Shown: positions 1 to 11,194 of the stretch, piece by piece | Numbering within the stretch: position 1 is the first letter of the stretch | Layout: the number at the start of each line of letters is the position of its first letter | From: Spirogloea muscicola | Taxonomy: Eukaryota; Streptophyta; Zygnematophyceae; Spirogloeales; Spirogloeaceae | DNA: 45,221 bases | Assembly: GCA_009602725.1 (NCBI GenBank) | Contig: WELB01000008.1 | Coordinates: 582,432 to 627,652 of the forward strand | Reading direction: 5' to 3' | Made by a program: the position numbers and the translations under genes | Notes under the pieces: generated by a model | Databases searched by the model: none | What the model was told of the DNA's origin: nothing | Seen by the model: only the letters and a program-made list of their open reading frames with translations

Positions 1-112
1 CCCCGGAGCACGTAAACCCTAAACCCCCCCCCCCCCCCCCGCCCTCCTCCGCCTCTCGGGCCTCCTCCATGGCCGCTACTGGAAGCGCCTTGACTTCATG
101 AAAGAGAGGCAG
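1..112. other. Leading non-coding stretch with poly-C and telomere-like motif
   Basis: Begins with a plant telomere-like heptamer (aaaccctaaac at about 14-24) followed by a run of about 17 C. No coding signal is convincing here. The poly-C may mark an assembly boundary or a degenerate interstitial telomere repeat. Confidence 0.4.
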
Positions 113-536
113 AATGGCTCCTGCAGCCGCGCCGGCAGCTGCTCCACCACGAAGGCAGGGGACGGCGAGGAGGGTGAGGCCCCCAGCCGGCGTCTGGCAG
201 CCCAAGGGCAGGCGCAGGTGGGCTGGCAGGCCCTGCGAGAGACCAGGCGCTGACAGGCCCATCGCTCCCAGCTGCACCTCGAGGGTGGCGAAGGCTGCCA
301 CGACGCCCTTTGGCGGTCCCACACCACAACGCCCGCGCTGTGCGGGACCGCCAGAGGGCGTCGCGGCAGCCTTCGCCACCCTCGAGGTGCAGCTGGGAGC
401 GCTCGGCCTGCCCTTGGGCTCGGCCTGCCCTTGGGCTGCCAGACGCCGGCTGGGGGCCTCACCCTCCTCGTCGTCCCCCTCGGCTCACCTGCCTTCGTGG
501 TGGAGCAGCTGCCGGCGCGGCTGCGGGAGCACCTCC
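113..536. repeat. ~200-bp fold-back inverted repeat at the 5' end of a LINE fragment
   Basis: The left arm (about 113-322) is the reverse complement of the right arm (about 341-536), with a central loop of only about 18 nt. Matching blocks include ctttggcggtccc at 309 against the reverse complement near 341-355, the cagctgcacctcgagggtgg block (270-290) against 377-400, and the agccggcgtctggcagccca block (184-210) against 427-455. A non-matching insert of about 45 nt (around 212-257) interrupts the left arm. The right arm is contiguous with retrotransposon coding sequence, so the left arm is an inverted duplicate of the element's truncated 5' end. Confidence 0.85.
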
Positions 537-1972
537 GGCCGGCCGACCGCCTCCACTCGCTGCAGGACATGCAGCTGGCGACCGCTATGCTGACTCGGTG
601 CGTTGCGCAGCGGCCGCACTAACTGGCCCGCGCCCTCCCGCCCTCGCCAGCGGCGAAGGCGGCGTACGCAGCATTCGACACCGGCGTCCTGGCGTCAGCG
701 GCCACTGTCATTCAACAGCCCACGTTCCTCACCACACCAGCTGCGCTGCTGCAGGCTTGCCTGTCGGTCAGCCGCGGTGGCTTGGGCTGCCGCCCAGTTG
801 CCCGCGCCTGTGGGACGGCCTACCTGGGCAGCTGGGCTCAGGTTGCAGTCCCCCTTGAGCCAGCGCATCATCGTTCACGGTCATCGCGCCCTGGAGCGGG
901 CGGCAGCTGACATGGAGATAGGCGCGCTGCCCTTCCAGGCTGCCCTCCGCTCTGCCCGCGACGGGCTCCTGGCGGCTCACCCCGCTCTGTTGGAGCAGGT
1001 CGTGCCTTTCGTCCACCTCGCGCACACCCCCACCTGCGTGCCCAGGCACGCTACACAGCGCTGGTGGAGAAAGCGGCCTTCGGCAAGACGGCGGAGCTCC
1101 TTCCTCAGCACGACATACGAGAGCGCGCCCCCGGCTCCTGTCGGCGTCCTCTCCAGGGGCGGCGGCGTGGGTATCAGCGCTCCCGTTCTACGATGCACTC
1201 ACCATGCCCGACGCGGTCTTCTGGCGGTTCACCGGCTCCTGGGCCTCCTTCCTCCCTGCCTCGTCGGCGTTGTGCAATGCAAATGCGGAGCCCGCCACGC
1301 CAACGCTGCGGAGCTGGCTGCCCACATGCTCTGCTGTCCGGACGGAGGTGAGCGGACCAGCTCCCACGACCTCTTGCGGGACGCCATGCATGGCGTGTTC
1401 CTGGAGGCGGGCTATACCGTTGCGGTGGATAACTCTTCTGTCATGCCCATCCAGCTGGGCGCGGATGGTCAGCTCCACACCCGCCGCGCAGACCTGGTCG
1501 CCATCCGGCCCGGCGGGGGTCCCCGCATTTTTGCGGATGTGGTGACTACTGACTGCGTCGACTCCGCGAACCCCATTAAATGGGCGTCAACAGCAGGGCA
1601 GGCGGTCGGCACGGCGGCTTGCAGCAAGAGCGCAAATACGCGGATCACCTGGTTGGGGATGAATTCACGGCCCTTGCAATCGCCGTACACGGGGCCTACG
1701 GCAGTCGCTGGCTGGACCTCCTGCAGCGGCTTGCCCGGCAGGCCATTGATCGGTGAGCGGGTCAGCCAGGGGAGGTGCCGGGCTTCAATGCTGCCGGCTC
1801 GCTCGCTTAGGTCTTTCCCATGCGGCTCTCCGTCTCTCTTCAGCGCTCTCTGGCTCACGCATTCCACACGCGTGCCGGTCGCAATATGGCTGCTGCCTCA
1901 GGGTCTCGCCGGACTGCTTCTTTTCCTGCAGCGAGTTACTCAGACTTCTTGTTGCTTACTCTCGGGTACTGA
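341..1972 (+). mobile_element. 5'-truncated RLE-type non-LTR retrotransposon, 3' coding end, inactivated
   Basis: Residual coding sequence in shifting frames. About 470-870 looks like the region after the reverse-transcriptase fingers/palm of LINEs, with FVVEQLPARLREHL, a SRGGLGCRPVARAC block (compare the GGLGLR motif) and AAYLGSWA-type text; it is broken by an in-frame TAA at 620-622. About 1270-1345 encodes a CCHC knuckle (CKC, then H-x4-C). About 1355-1560 encodes a restriction-like endonuclease-like segment with RRADLVA followed by GGGPRIFADVVTTD, resembling the R-PD...D core of R2-type RLE domains. The tail ends SDFLLLTLGY-TGA at about 1940-1972. Frameshifts and the nonsense codon make this a dead copy. 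The RT and RLE assignments rest on motif order and family knowledge, not on a search. Confidence 0.75.
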
Positions 1973-2650
1973 GCTTCCGTCTGTATCGTCTCGTGTCTAG
2001 TTATGTAATCTAACTTCTCGGCACCACTTTTTTTTGGCTTTGGATATTGTCCATTCTTTTTGGGCTGGCTTGGCCAAACCCTCTTCTCTCAGGGCGCGCC
2101 ATTCTTCTTTCAGCGGAACGCAGTGGCTTTGATACTCGGACTTCACTTGCGGCTGCCGACTCCCGGTTACTGAACTCCCATATGCTGTATATATCTGCAG
2201 ACAGTGGTAATAGCGCCCTTCAACCCTTATCTCTTTCCTTCAGGCTGGCCTCTCACAGCTACTGCGTTTTATTGGAAGAGCTGCTTCTCCAATATGGACC
2301 TTGTCCATGTTTTCTGGGCTAGCCACTCACAGCCATCGCCCTCTACTGGAAGTTACTTTCTCTTTCTGGGCTGGTTTTGAACAGCCCATGCGCCATTTGG
2401 ACGAGCTCACTCTCTCTTTGGTATAGAGAGTAAGCTGCGGCTGTCTGTCTCCTTCCAACGCTCCATGGCTCCCGCAGTGCACTTGCGGGCATTTCGCGCT
2501 GTAGCTGCTGCTTCTTGGTCTTGTCGGGGTGCCTCTATTCCAGCTGCAAATTACTCTGACTTGCGGCTGCCGACTCGGGGCGCCGAGCCTTTCGGCTACG
2601 GCGACGACGACGGCAGGCACGGCTCGTTACTGCTGCCCGGCTCCGTGGCC
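1973..2650 (+). mobile_element. Tandem degenerate retrotransposon tails with hairpin units
   Basis: Two further remnants of the same C-terminal tail follow in the same orientation: one ends LRLPTPGY-TGA near 2173, and one at about 2455-2585 reads LQRSMAPAVHLRA then SDLRLPTRG. Between them lie copies of the GGGCTGG...CAGCC hairpin unit (around 2062, 2315 and 2368), each preceded by a CATTGTCCATTCTTTTT-like leader. The arrangement suggests successive insertions into, or tandem duplication of, the 3' untranslated region. Confidence 0.65.
2062..2081 (+). repeat. Hairpin unit copy 1 (GGGCTGGC...)
   Basis: Imperfect copy of the dispersed hairpin: left arm GGGCTGG, right arm degraded to CCAAACC. 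It is preceded by the conserved attgtccattcttttt leader. Confidence 0.6.
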
Positions 2651-3035
2651 AGCACAATGACGTAAAGGGCCGGAGGAGACCAGGACCTCTCCCCCAAAGC
2701 AGGCCTGAATCTGCTACCATACCTTGCTCAACCGTAGACAGGCAGCCACCAACTCATCACCAGCTCAAAGAGCACACATGTGGTGCTCTTGGAGATCAGA
2801 AGGTGAGGAGTCAATGCCACATTCAAAAGCCTGTCAGCCACTCTTCATCACAAGCATAAAATATGATAAAGTCTGTCGTTGGCGTGGTAGTCTAGCTTAC
2901 AGTGGGGCATATGAGGTCCCTTGCACCTAAGAGGCCAGGCGCATCCATGGTAGGCCAGGGAAAGGGCGTGCAGGAGGCTGCCAAGAGCTGCTGCCGCCAT
3001 CGTAGTGCCATAATTTAGTATCAGAGTGCAACAAT
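2651..3035. other. Intergenic, 3' flank of G6PD
   Basis: No convincing coding sequence. This lies downstream of the G6PD stop on the minus strand and probably includes its 3' untranslated region. No clear polyadenylation signal was identified. Confidence 0.5.
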
Positions 3036-6000
3036 TTAGTTAAGCGTGGGAGGAACCCAGATGTAGCCTTTGGTCTGGTTGTAGCCTTCCCGCTCAATAA
3101 GCGCCTGCGACTCCTCAGGGCCCCGACTCCCTGGCTTGTACTTAATTACGTCAAGTTCCCCTGCAGATGCACTTCCAAGTCGAGCATAAGCGACTGCCTC
3201 CAGAAGACCAAAGATATTTGTTGAAGCACAGGCATCATCCTCAATGATAGCAAGGCTCTCTGCAGATGTGTTGGTAGTCAAAGTCACCTTGATCCACCCT
3301 GTGGAGCAAGGGCGTGAAGATCTTCCACGCCTCCTGAAGCTCGTCGCGGCGCACAAAGTGCTGCTGGTCGCCTCGGACGCAGTCCAGCAGGAGGCGCTCG
3401 TAAGCTTCTGGAATGACAGCCCCGTGATACCTCTGCTTGTATGAGAGGTCCAGTTCACTCTGAGTGGCGGCCATATCAAGGCCTGGCTGCTTGACCTGGA
3501 CAAGTGGACAGAGATGAAGATGGTAAGACAAGTCGGAGGCAATTCTATGTCAGGTGAGCATGATTGCAAGAAGGGAAGTAATGCACGAGCGTCTGGCGAA
3601 GCGTTTTATGAGCTCCAGACCGTCAGCTTCATGTAGAGTGCCTCCGACGGTTGAAGGCGCATGACAAACTCATTGCGGCCCTGCTTCTTGCACTTGAAAA
3701 TGTCCCCTGGCACGTCACGAAATTGCACCCGGATTTCTGCTTTTCTAGAGTCCAAGGCCTTGCCGGCCTTAATAATGAATGGCACTCCTGTGCAGACGTG
3801 GCACATGTATCTCAATCGTGGCACGTGTGTCTCGAGCATAGTATGGCTCAGGCATTGAGGACAACAACACTAGAATTCACGGACACAACAAGAAGCACTA
3901 TTGAGTGCTGATGCACAGGGCTGAGACGCAATCCTTACCGTCCCATCGCTCGTTATTTATGCGTAATACAATGGTAGCAAATGTGGGTGTGCGAGAGTCA
4001 TCAGGAACAGTTTCATCATCGGTGTAACCCTCGTATTGACCTAGTACGACGTCATTGTCTTTAATCTCTTCAATGCATCTCAGGACCTATTTAAGACAAC
4101 CTCAAATAAACAGTACATCAGTATATCTCTTTGCAATGTTGGCAAGCAACCTGCCTAAGCGTGAAACTGCAGGCTCCAGAACATCATGGTCTCTGACCAC
4201 AGAGACTCTTATCATGTCAATGCACCGATTGTACAAGGAGTTTGCGCAAATGACTCGAATAGATGTATGTCAGGCACCAGATATCACTGAAGTATTAGCA
4301 ATCACGTCATACATACCCGCACTTTCTCATCACGGACATCCTCTGGTCCCATAGATACAGGCTTTTCCATGGCTACAAGGCAAAGGACTTGCAGAAGGTG
4401 ATTCTGGATGATATCACGAATGATTCCATACTCGTCAAAGTAACCTCCTCTGCCCTCCGTGCCAAAATCTTCCTTGAATGTAATCTGGATATTAGCAATA
4501 TTCTCGTTGTTCCATAAAGGCAAGAAAAATCGGTTTGCAAAGCGCATCACCAGCTGCATACCAGTTGCAAAAACTCACATATCACTAACAAGCAGCACCC
4601 TTGAGCACCCAGCTTCACCAGATCCAAAAGTTCCACTATGCTCTATGCCTGACAAGTCTCGCAACATATGGACCATAACACCCTGACGTTGCTACTGACA
4701 GGCACAGGTGACATGTCTCACCACAGGGATAAGTCAAAAGCTCTTGAAATCAGCGACTGTGCTTCACTATGCTTCACTGTGCTTCACTGATATGCCTCAT
4801 GCAGTGCATTGCTAATGTCCAAGCAGGCTGAGAGACAATGCATGTACCAGGTTCTGCACCAGCTCCTTGCCAAGGTAATGGTCAATCCTGAAGAGCTGGT
4901 CCTCATTGAATAGCTCCCCTAGCTCATTAGCAAGGTCCTCAGATGACTGCAAGTCTTTTCCAAACGGCTTCTCTAATATAACCCTACTCCAGCCTCCTGC
5001 AACCACACGGTGAGGCGCACATTCAAACTTTGCAACGTTTGAGTGCATTGTCTGATCAAATGAAATCAAAAGAAATAAAAACACCCCAATGCTTGACTAT
5101 ATCAACAATGCCCCCTCAAGAAAGAGAGTACCCCTCCCCACCGCGTCTCACTTGCTTACTATTGTTCATGCAGGTCTGCTGAATCATCTTGGCTGCTACA
5201 GGGTAGACAGATGGAGGCAGAGCCATATAGAAGAGGCGCCTTGTGGGACCCTGTTCGCCGCATTTGCTATTCTCGTGGCCTTGCACTTCTTTATCCAACT
5301 TCTCATACCCTTCTGGGGTATCATATGACCCAGCAACATATGTAACCTGACACACTCGACAACCTCAGAGTGTAAAGCCCTTGGCCTGGATTTGCTCCTC
5401 TCTAGGAACGCAGTGCTTTGAGGACATTGGCAAATGTTCAGGCGTCCTACGAGCTCATCCTGGCCAACAGCAGTGCTTGCAGGTAGAGCTGTCAAATTTT
5501 CATGCAGCAGATACACCAACTTACCAAGTTGAGAAACTCTGCAATGTCAGACTGATCTCCCTTCAGGTGCCTGCTCATTACCACGGCCATCCCCAACGTC
5601 ATGTGGTAATATCATCTTCAGTACCCCAAAGAAGTGGGACTTATCACAGAACAGAATAACGTGCCCAACAGTCAAGGAGCACTGAAAACAGGTGTGACAT
5701 GCTCTTCTGAGCCCTGAACATAACAGCAGCATTGACAGGTGAATTTCACATAAATACTTGTGACTAGGCGCAAAGTAAATGCGACAACGAGTACCAGCTT
5801 CCCGGCTCAACACTAGCACACAACATCTACTTACCCCTTCAATTTCTCTCTGAGGTCCATATCAGATAATTTTGAACGAGCATAACCGAAGACGTGAATC
5901 TGCTCAGCTCGCAAGAAGCCCTGCAGGTCATAGCAAACTTCTTAGCAAGTGTTGCTTGTTGAGAACTTTCTGTACCAGCACTCTATGATTCTCAGTGAGT

Positions 6001-6686
6001 GCTACTCGGCGCCCGACAAGTAGCACAAATGTTGACTCTTGGCTTCCTCTGAAGGCTTTCAAGTTGCTGTACTCATGTACAAGAAGCAGGAGAGCCACCT
6101 GGCGGAATAGGTTGTACAGTGCCGGAAAGGTCTTCTTCTTTGCCAAATCACCAGAAGCCCCCAAAACCACAACAGACAGGCAGCCTCCCTGTATTGAAGT
6201 AGCTCAAGCAGGCATGAGAAGTCAATACTTTATCCATTATGAAGTGCAATCTGTTGGTGACGAGGCCTTCGCACTGAAATTGGACTGCAAGCCGTTTTGC
6301 TTTTGTATTGCCGGTTGCTGGAGAAGAATTGAAACACTCCAAGTATGCTGTCTAATGCCAGTTGCTGGCAAGTGATAGCAGCACTCCATCAATGACATTT
6401 GCACTTGCACTTGCCAATTGTTTGTGCCAAGGATAGGGATCACCGGTTCAGCTGCACGCACATGCAGGCACGACCGATGCTACTGGCCACGAGGTAAACG
6501 AGGCTCTTCTCAAGGTCTGCACGCACAAGGGGGGCCTGCTCAGCTGCTGACCTGCGTCGTCTTCTCGTGGCCGCGGTTGTCCCCGTGGGGCAGATTGTCG
6601 AACGGCAGCGACGGCGCGACCTCCTCAGCGGATTTCGGCGCCGGCTCGGCCTGCTGCTCCTTCGGCGGCGCCGTCGCGGCGGCCAT
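3036..6686 (-). CDS. G6PD: Glucose-6-phosphate 1-dehydrogenase, cytosolic type
   Basis: Catalyses NADP-dependent oxidation of glucose 6-phosphate, the first step of the oxidative pentose phosphate pathway. Eleven exons on the minus strand: 6552-6686, 6099-6188, 5835-5920, 5525-5570, 5160-5346, 4848-4996, 4317-4553, 3939-4086, 3621-3787, 3288-3495 and 3036-3160. All have GT-AG borders and consistent phases, giving 525 residues, the normal size for plant cytosolic G6PD. Visible motifs: dinucleotide-binding [10 protein letters not shown] (about residue 55), substrate-binding RIDHYLGKE (about 218-226), [17 protein letters not shown], and the plant cytosolic C-terminus YKPGSRGP...[10 protein letters not shown]. 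The start ATG at 6686 has a good gccATGG context; an upstream in-frame ATG at 6752 is possible. The short Pro/Ala-rich N-terminus does not look like a plastid transit peptide, so cytosolic location is inferred. Confidence 0.95.
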
Positions 6687-6782
6687 GGCCGGACCGCCGG
6701 CGAGCAGGCCCTCGGCTCCCTTGCTCAGCCCCGCGGCGCACAATAGGCACAAATCTTGCAGTAGCGAGCCGTGAAGGCTCTT

Positions 6783-6790
6783 CGGCGGCT

Positions 6791-6829
<39 letters not shown>

Positions 6830-6848
6830 GCGGCGGCGGCGGCGGCGG
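6783..6848. repeat. CGG trinucleotide tract upstream of G6PD
   Basis: About 66 bp of nearly pure CGG repeat with two interrupting ACGGCG units, just 5' of the G6PD start. Its long Arg or Ala translations are artefacts of the repeat. Confidence 0.85.
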
Positions 6849-7204
6849 TTGAGGCGCCGCAAAAGGCGGCGGCGAAGGCGGCGCGGCCCTCGAAGCCGAC
6901 TGGCTGCTGAAGTGGCGACTGATAGAAAGCGGCCAGCTCTACTCAAAGCGGCTCGGCCCCGGGGGGGCGGCGCAAAATCTGTGGGTTAATGCAGTTGCCG
7001 CGAGCACCACTGTGAAGTGCTTACTGGGAGGGTGGCCAAATCACGTCATCACGACCCCGCGACTGCCGCTTTAGTCCACTTGTTCCCTTCCTCCAGTCGG
7101 CAGAGCCTCGAGCTCGAGACGGCCGGGTGGCGAGCCGACGTCAGCGCTAGACGGCTGGCGACGGCAACGCCGCCGAAGAGAGAAGGCGCGCGGGGCGCAT
7201 GAAA
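6849..7204. other. GC-rich region upstream of G6PD
   Basis: Contains the presumed G6PD promoter. No TATA-like or other specific element could be supported, and no coding sequence is convincing. Confidence 0.4.
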
Positions 7205-8098
7205 TATAGGGAGGCCAATTCAAGCCAATACATTGTTCAGGCAGTCTAGTGCAAACTAAACGAGGCTACATAATTCGGAGACCTAAACTAAGGTGCCTAA
7301 GGTGACATTAGTACCCACGGGTGAGCACAAACAAAGCTGACAAGCTAACTTGGGGAGCTGGAGCACCGCCACGAAAGCCGGAGGCCTGACTTAGAGCGCG
7401 CCCTGCACGTCGATGAAGGGCCAATGCTTGGACGAGCGCTGCAACCTAAGCGAGAGCCGCATTCTATAACATACAACTATGGCCTGTGGAATGCTGGAGT
7501 GGCCCAAGCTGCCCCCCCGACTTTAACGACGTGCATCAACCAGCCAGATGCTGGATCAGGCAGGACCATGTTACGCCGTAGCATCCGTAGATATTCATGG
7601 CACACGGATAAAGATGTCCCCTCGGGGATGGTCCTGGTAGTGCCGCTCCTTCTTGCGCTCCGCGCTGGACGTGGCCCAGCCAGACACGGTTGACGTGGGT
7701 GCTCCAGCCTTGCATGCGTCGATCAGTACCACGTCCAGGAGCAGACGAGGCCCACCGCCCCGGGGGGTGGCGACCACGTCCAGACGCCGCATGCATGGCT
7801 TGCCGCGCCTTGAGGAGGTTGGCATGATGCCGGACACCTTCATTGCCAGATGATACTCCGCCTCTCGCACAATCCCAAACATAGTATCCCTGAGTAAGTC
7901 GTGGAAGGCAATGCGCTCACCCCCCTCAACGCACCTCAGCATGTGCGCAGCTAGCGCAAGCTTGTCATCGGCAATGTGGTCACACTCGCATTGGCGGATG
8001 CCAGCCAAGTAAGGGGGGGGGAAGGCCCAGGTGGTTATGGAGCTCTGTACGAAAAAAGTTGTCTGAGAGCCTAAGGGACTCGTATATCGGCAGAGCAT
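7205..8098 (-). mobile_element. RLE-type retrotransposon 3' end, minus-strand copy
   Basis: On the minus strand this copy encodes a CCHC knuckle (CEC, then H-x4-C near 7930-8000), then FHDLLRDTMFGI, then RRLDVVATPRGGGPRLLLDV (RLE-like core), a degraded middle, and a tail ALALHRRAGRALSQASGFRGG ending FVLTRGY with a TAA stop near 7312. The 3' untranslated region (about 7205-7310) resembles the minus-strand copy at 34330-34460 (shared ccaattca and GTGAGCACA context) but differs from the plus-strand copies at 9822 and 11072. At least one stop interrupts the middle part, so the copy is inactive. Confidence 0.7.
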
Positions 8099-8139
8099 TC
8101 AACCACTCGGACGCAAAGGGGCCAAACTAGGAAGGGGCC

Positions 8140-8865
8140 ATAAGCGCTATGTCAGACTGGGGGAGGATGGGCCACTCAATAGCTACGAGTGAGGAGCCTC
8201 AGATCCGAAAGACTGGATGGCGGAAAGCAATCCCCCTGACGAAAGCCAGAGGCCGCAGCAAGAGCACGGCAAGGACGCAGGTGTAAGGCGTGGGCCATGG
8301 ACGGCTGAAGGGAAATGGAGAGTCGCATGCAGACGGGGGGGCAATGGCTGTGAAAGGCGAGCCCACAGTAACCTGGACGTCGTCTACAGTGCACTGACTG
8401 CCTTTCCATGACCTCTCCGTAAGCGCTAGCTCAGAATAGGGGCAGGATGAACCACTTAGTAACTATGAGTAAGGAGCCTCAAATCCGACAGACTAGCTGC
8501 CGGAAACAATCCCCCTGACGAAAGCCAAAGGCTGCAGCGAGAGCTTGGCCAGCACGCAAGTGCAAGGCGTGGGCCGTGGACCGCTGAAGGGAGATGGACA
8601 GGCTCATGCGGTAGACCTGGGCCAACGAGCCAGCAGCGTTGAAGTCAGCCTGCTCACCTCGCCTGCGGGACACAGCGCGCCGCGCAAGCCTGGCTAGCAG
8701 GTCGAGCCACTGAAACCTGAGAGCCCCGTGCACATCCACGGCCAGGAGTACGAACTCATCCCCAGTTGGTGGTCTGCATGATTTGCCGCCTTGTTGCGAG
8801 CGGCGCCACTTTCTCCGTAGCTCACTTCTTTCAGTGGCCTCTTGAACAGCTGTGTGGTTGTGCAC
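8140..8865 (-). mobile_element. Two tandem minus-strand retrotransposon tail copies
   Basis: Minus-strand translations read RLSISLQPSMAHALHL then RALAAASGFRQGDC ending LRLLTRSY (about 8180-8340), and RMSLSISLQRSTAHALHL then ALAAAFGFRQGDC with a small frameshift before LTHSY (about 8450-8630). Upstream of the second copy, about 8630-8760 encodes GDEFVLLAVDVHGALRFQW, possibly more of the same ORF. The two copies lie head-to-tail and meet a plus-strand copy at about 8990. Confidence 0.65.
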
Positions 8866-9353
8866 TTCCCGGCCCCATTAGACTTCTTGGTCCTATTTGG
8901 CCTGGCCTTTCACAATCATTGCCCCCTTCTGATCGAGATTTCCATTCAACTTTGCCTTTGCGAGCACTTTTTCTTGCAAAGATAGCATGTTGGCTCGGCG
9001 TCAAGAAAAGACTGGCAATTGCCTTACATTAGCCCACACCTTGCATGTGCGTGCTGGCCGTGCTCTCGCTGCAGCCTCTGGCTTTCGTCAGGGGGATAGT
9101 TTTCCGGCAGCTAGTCTGTCGGATATGAGGCTCCTTACTCGTGGCTACTGTGGTCCATCCTCAACCCATTCTACAATGGCGCACTTTCGGCCCCTCCGTC
9201 ATCTGGCCCCTTCAAGCCTTTGTCAATTCTTTCGGGCTGGCTTTTTACAGCCCTTGCCCCCATTGGAGAGCCACTTCCACATTCGAAAAGCTATTTCTCC
9301 CTTCATCTCGGGCTGGCCTCTCATATTCGCCCCCTTTTTGAAGTCGCACCCTG
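8866..9353 (+). mobile_element. Plus-strand retrotransposon tail copy with hairpin units
   Basis: About 9010-9163 encodes AHTLHVRAGRALAAASGFRQ followed by SLSDMRLLTRGY. It is followed by a 3' unit containing CTTTGTCAATTCTTTC and the hairpin GGGCTGG...CAGCCC at 9234-9253, and a weaker one near 9308. The coding end and following sequence match the fragment that reappears at 24778-24850. Confidence 0.65.
9234..9253 (+). repeat. Hairpin unit copy (GGGCTGGC...CAGCCC)
   Basis: GGGCTGG and CAGCCC arms around an AT-rich loop, preceded by tttgtcaattctttc. Confidence 0.7.
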
Positions 9354-9920
9354 GACATTGTAGGCATACAACCTGGCGGAGGCCAACGAGCCTTGGTGGA
9401 TGTGGAGGTGACCGAGGCATACAAGAATTCCGCTTCCACACACATTGCTGGCCACGCAGTGGGAGGTGCTGAGCAGAGAAAGCTCCGACACTACTCTGAC
9501 TACCCCCGCAGCGACCACCTTCTCCCGGCCGCAATCGACACTTTCGGCTGCTTGGGTCCTCGCTTCCATACCCTACTTGAAAACAGAGCGAGTCTGGGAT
9601 ATGCACGACGCGAGGATATGCTTCCAGCCCAGATGGGTATGCCGGCAGCCTATCTGTCATTTTTGCGACGGCGAGTGTCAGCTTGTCTGCAACGAGCTCA
9701 GGCTCATGCGTTGCATCAGAAAGCTGGTCGAGCCTTGGCTGGTAGTTCAAGAGCTTGTCGATTGCCGTCCGTTATTCGAGCATCAGTTAGCGACCTCTAT
9801 GTGCTGACTCATGGTTACTGAGCGGGTCAGCTTAGCAGCAGGTGACGTACATTTGTCAATGTGCTTGCCTTTGTACTTGGCTACACATGGCCTCCCCATC
9901 TCTTAATACACACGTTTTCC
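9354..9920 (+). mobile_element. RLE-type retrotransposon short 3' unit, copy A
   Basis: Open from about 9360 to the TGA at 9819-9821: GIQPGGGQRALVDVEVTEAY (second half of the RLE-like core), HAVGGAEQRKLRHYSDYP, then LPAAIDTFGCLGPRFHTLLE, then LRRRVSACLQRAQAHALHQK and the terminal SDLYVLTHGY. The ~95-nt 3' untranslated region begins GCGGGTCAGC, contains TGTGCTTGCCTTTGTAC and ends in CTTAATACAC. No frameshift is apparent in this copy, but the reverse transcriptase and zinc knuckle are absent. Confidence 0.75.
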
Positions 9921-10605
9921 TTCTTTTTGAAGAGCTAAATGCTCCTAAGGAGAAGAGCATCAATAAAAGCGGTCAGTATAGCGGCTGCAGGGAGCGGCTG
10001 CCGGATGCGCTATGGTATATATACATAAGACCACTCGAGCGACAGGATTCTTCTCAGCAAAGTCATTCAATGACTGCTAAGGAAATACAAAAAAAACCCC
10101 AAGGACAAAGCCTTCACTAGTAGCTCAGCGGGTAGAGCAAATGGCTGTTACTTGCGCTGAATCAGTCGATCGATGATGTAGTAAATATCACTAACCATGT
10201 TGATCATTGAATATACGTAACACAGCACCTTACCACAGTGATTTTCTGATTTAGCGCGATCAGCAAGATTCATTATGGCGTTGTCGCTTTACCGCGTAGC
10301 CGGGATAGCATGAAGAAAGGAAAAAAAACAAAAAAAAAAGCGGCAAAGTGGCAAACTGCAGTCAGATGCATACAGGTGTTCATGACGGAAAAAGAAAGGC
10401 AGGGGAGGCCAGCGACACACCAGGTAACGTCAAAGCCGGACCCCGCCGGCTGCGTGTGCTGATTCCCGCGCCTCCCGCTCAGCCGATGGGCGAGCCTTTC
10501 TTCCCGGCGGCGCCACGAGACAAAAGACAGACAAAAGACACGAGACAGAGGCGGCCGGGCTGGCGGGAGAAGGCGGAGTTCCCCCCCTCTAGTAGAAGAA
10601 TTTTT
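9921..10605. other. Intergenic between retrotransposon copies
   Basis: No supported gene. Holds A-rich tracts (10090-10097 and 10318-10340) and a tRNA-D-arm-like string (tagctcagcgggtagagc at 10121) without a matching B box. An open frame over 10348-10600 has no recognised content. Confidence 0.4.
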
Positions 10606-11170
10606 GACATTTTGGGCATGCAACCTGGTGGAGGACCACGGGCCCTGGTCGACGTTGTTGTTACGGAGGCATATAAAGGCCCAGCATCAACACACATTGC
10701 GGCACGCAGTGGGCGGAGCAGAGCAAAGAAAACTGCGGCATTACTCCGATTACCCCCAATGCGATCAACTCCTGCCAGCTGCAATCGACATCTTTGGCTG
10801 TCTGGGTCCTCGCTTCCACACTCTGCTTCAAAACATTGCCAATCTAGGCTACACTCGACGTGCAGATGTGTTTCCGGCTGAGATGGGCTTGCCAGCTGCT
10901 TATCTGTCGCTCTTGCGACGACGGGTTTCGGCCTGTTTGCAGCGTGCTCAGGCTAGTGCCTTGCACCAGAAAGCTGGGCGAGCTCTAGTAGGTGGCAGAA
11001 GGGCTCCGTTCCTGGCATCTAGTATTCATGCATCGAGTAGTGACCTTTATGTTTTGACCCGTGGTTATTGAGCGGGTCAATCTGCTGTAGGTTATGTAGA
11101 TTTTTAGATGTGCTTGCCTTTGTACCTGGCCATTTGGCCTACATTTCTTTCTAATACACGGTCTCCCCCT
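10606..11170 (+). mobile_element. RLE-type retrotransposon short 3' unit, copy B
   Basis: Homologous throughout to the copy at 9354-9920 and beginning at the same point (GACATT). It encodes GMQPGGGPRALVDVVVTEAY, then a 2-nt deletion near 10702 shifts the frame into AVGGAEQRKLRHYSDYP, FGCLGPRFHTLLQ, LRRRVSACLQRAQASALHQK and SDLYVLTRGY-TGA (ends 11071). The 3' untranslated region again starts GCGGGTCA and carries TGTGCTTGCCTTTGTACCTGG and a CTAATACAC end. Confidence 0.75.
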
Positions 11171-11194
11171 TCTCGTCCTTCGTTGATTTTTTTT

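Noticed and set aside
603-2000. Single 465-codon open frame read as one protein
   Set aside because: Only parts of it are in the retrotransposon's coding frame; other parts are frame-shifted text, so it is not a real continuous protein.
6783-6848. CRISPR-like regular repeat
   Set aside because: Simple trinucleotide repeat in a eukaryotic genome, with no spacers.
6725-6989. Long Arg-run open frames on both strands
   Set aside because: Pure products of the CGG repeat. The G6PD first exon lies in another frame.
10121-10170. tRNA-like string tagctcagcgggtagagc (A-box-like)
   Set aside because: No B box, T arm or acceptor stem pairing follows. At best it is the head of a decayed tRNA-derived element, so it is not called as a tRNA.
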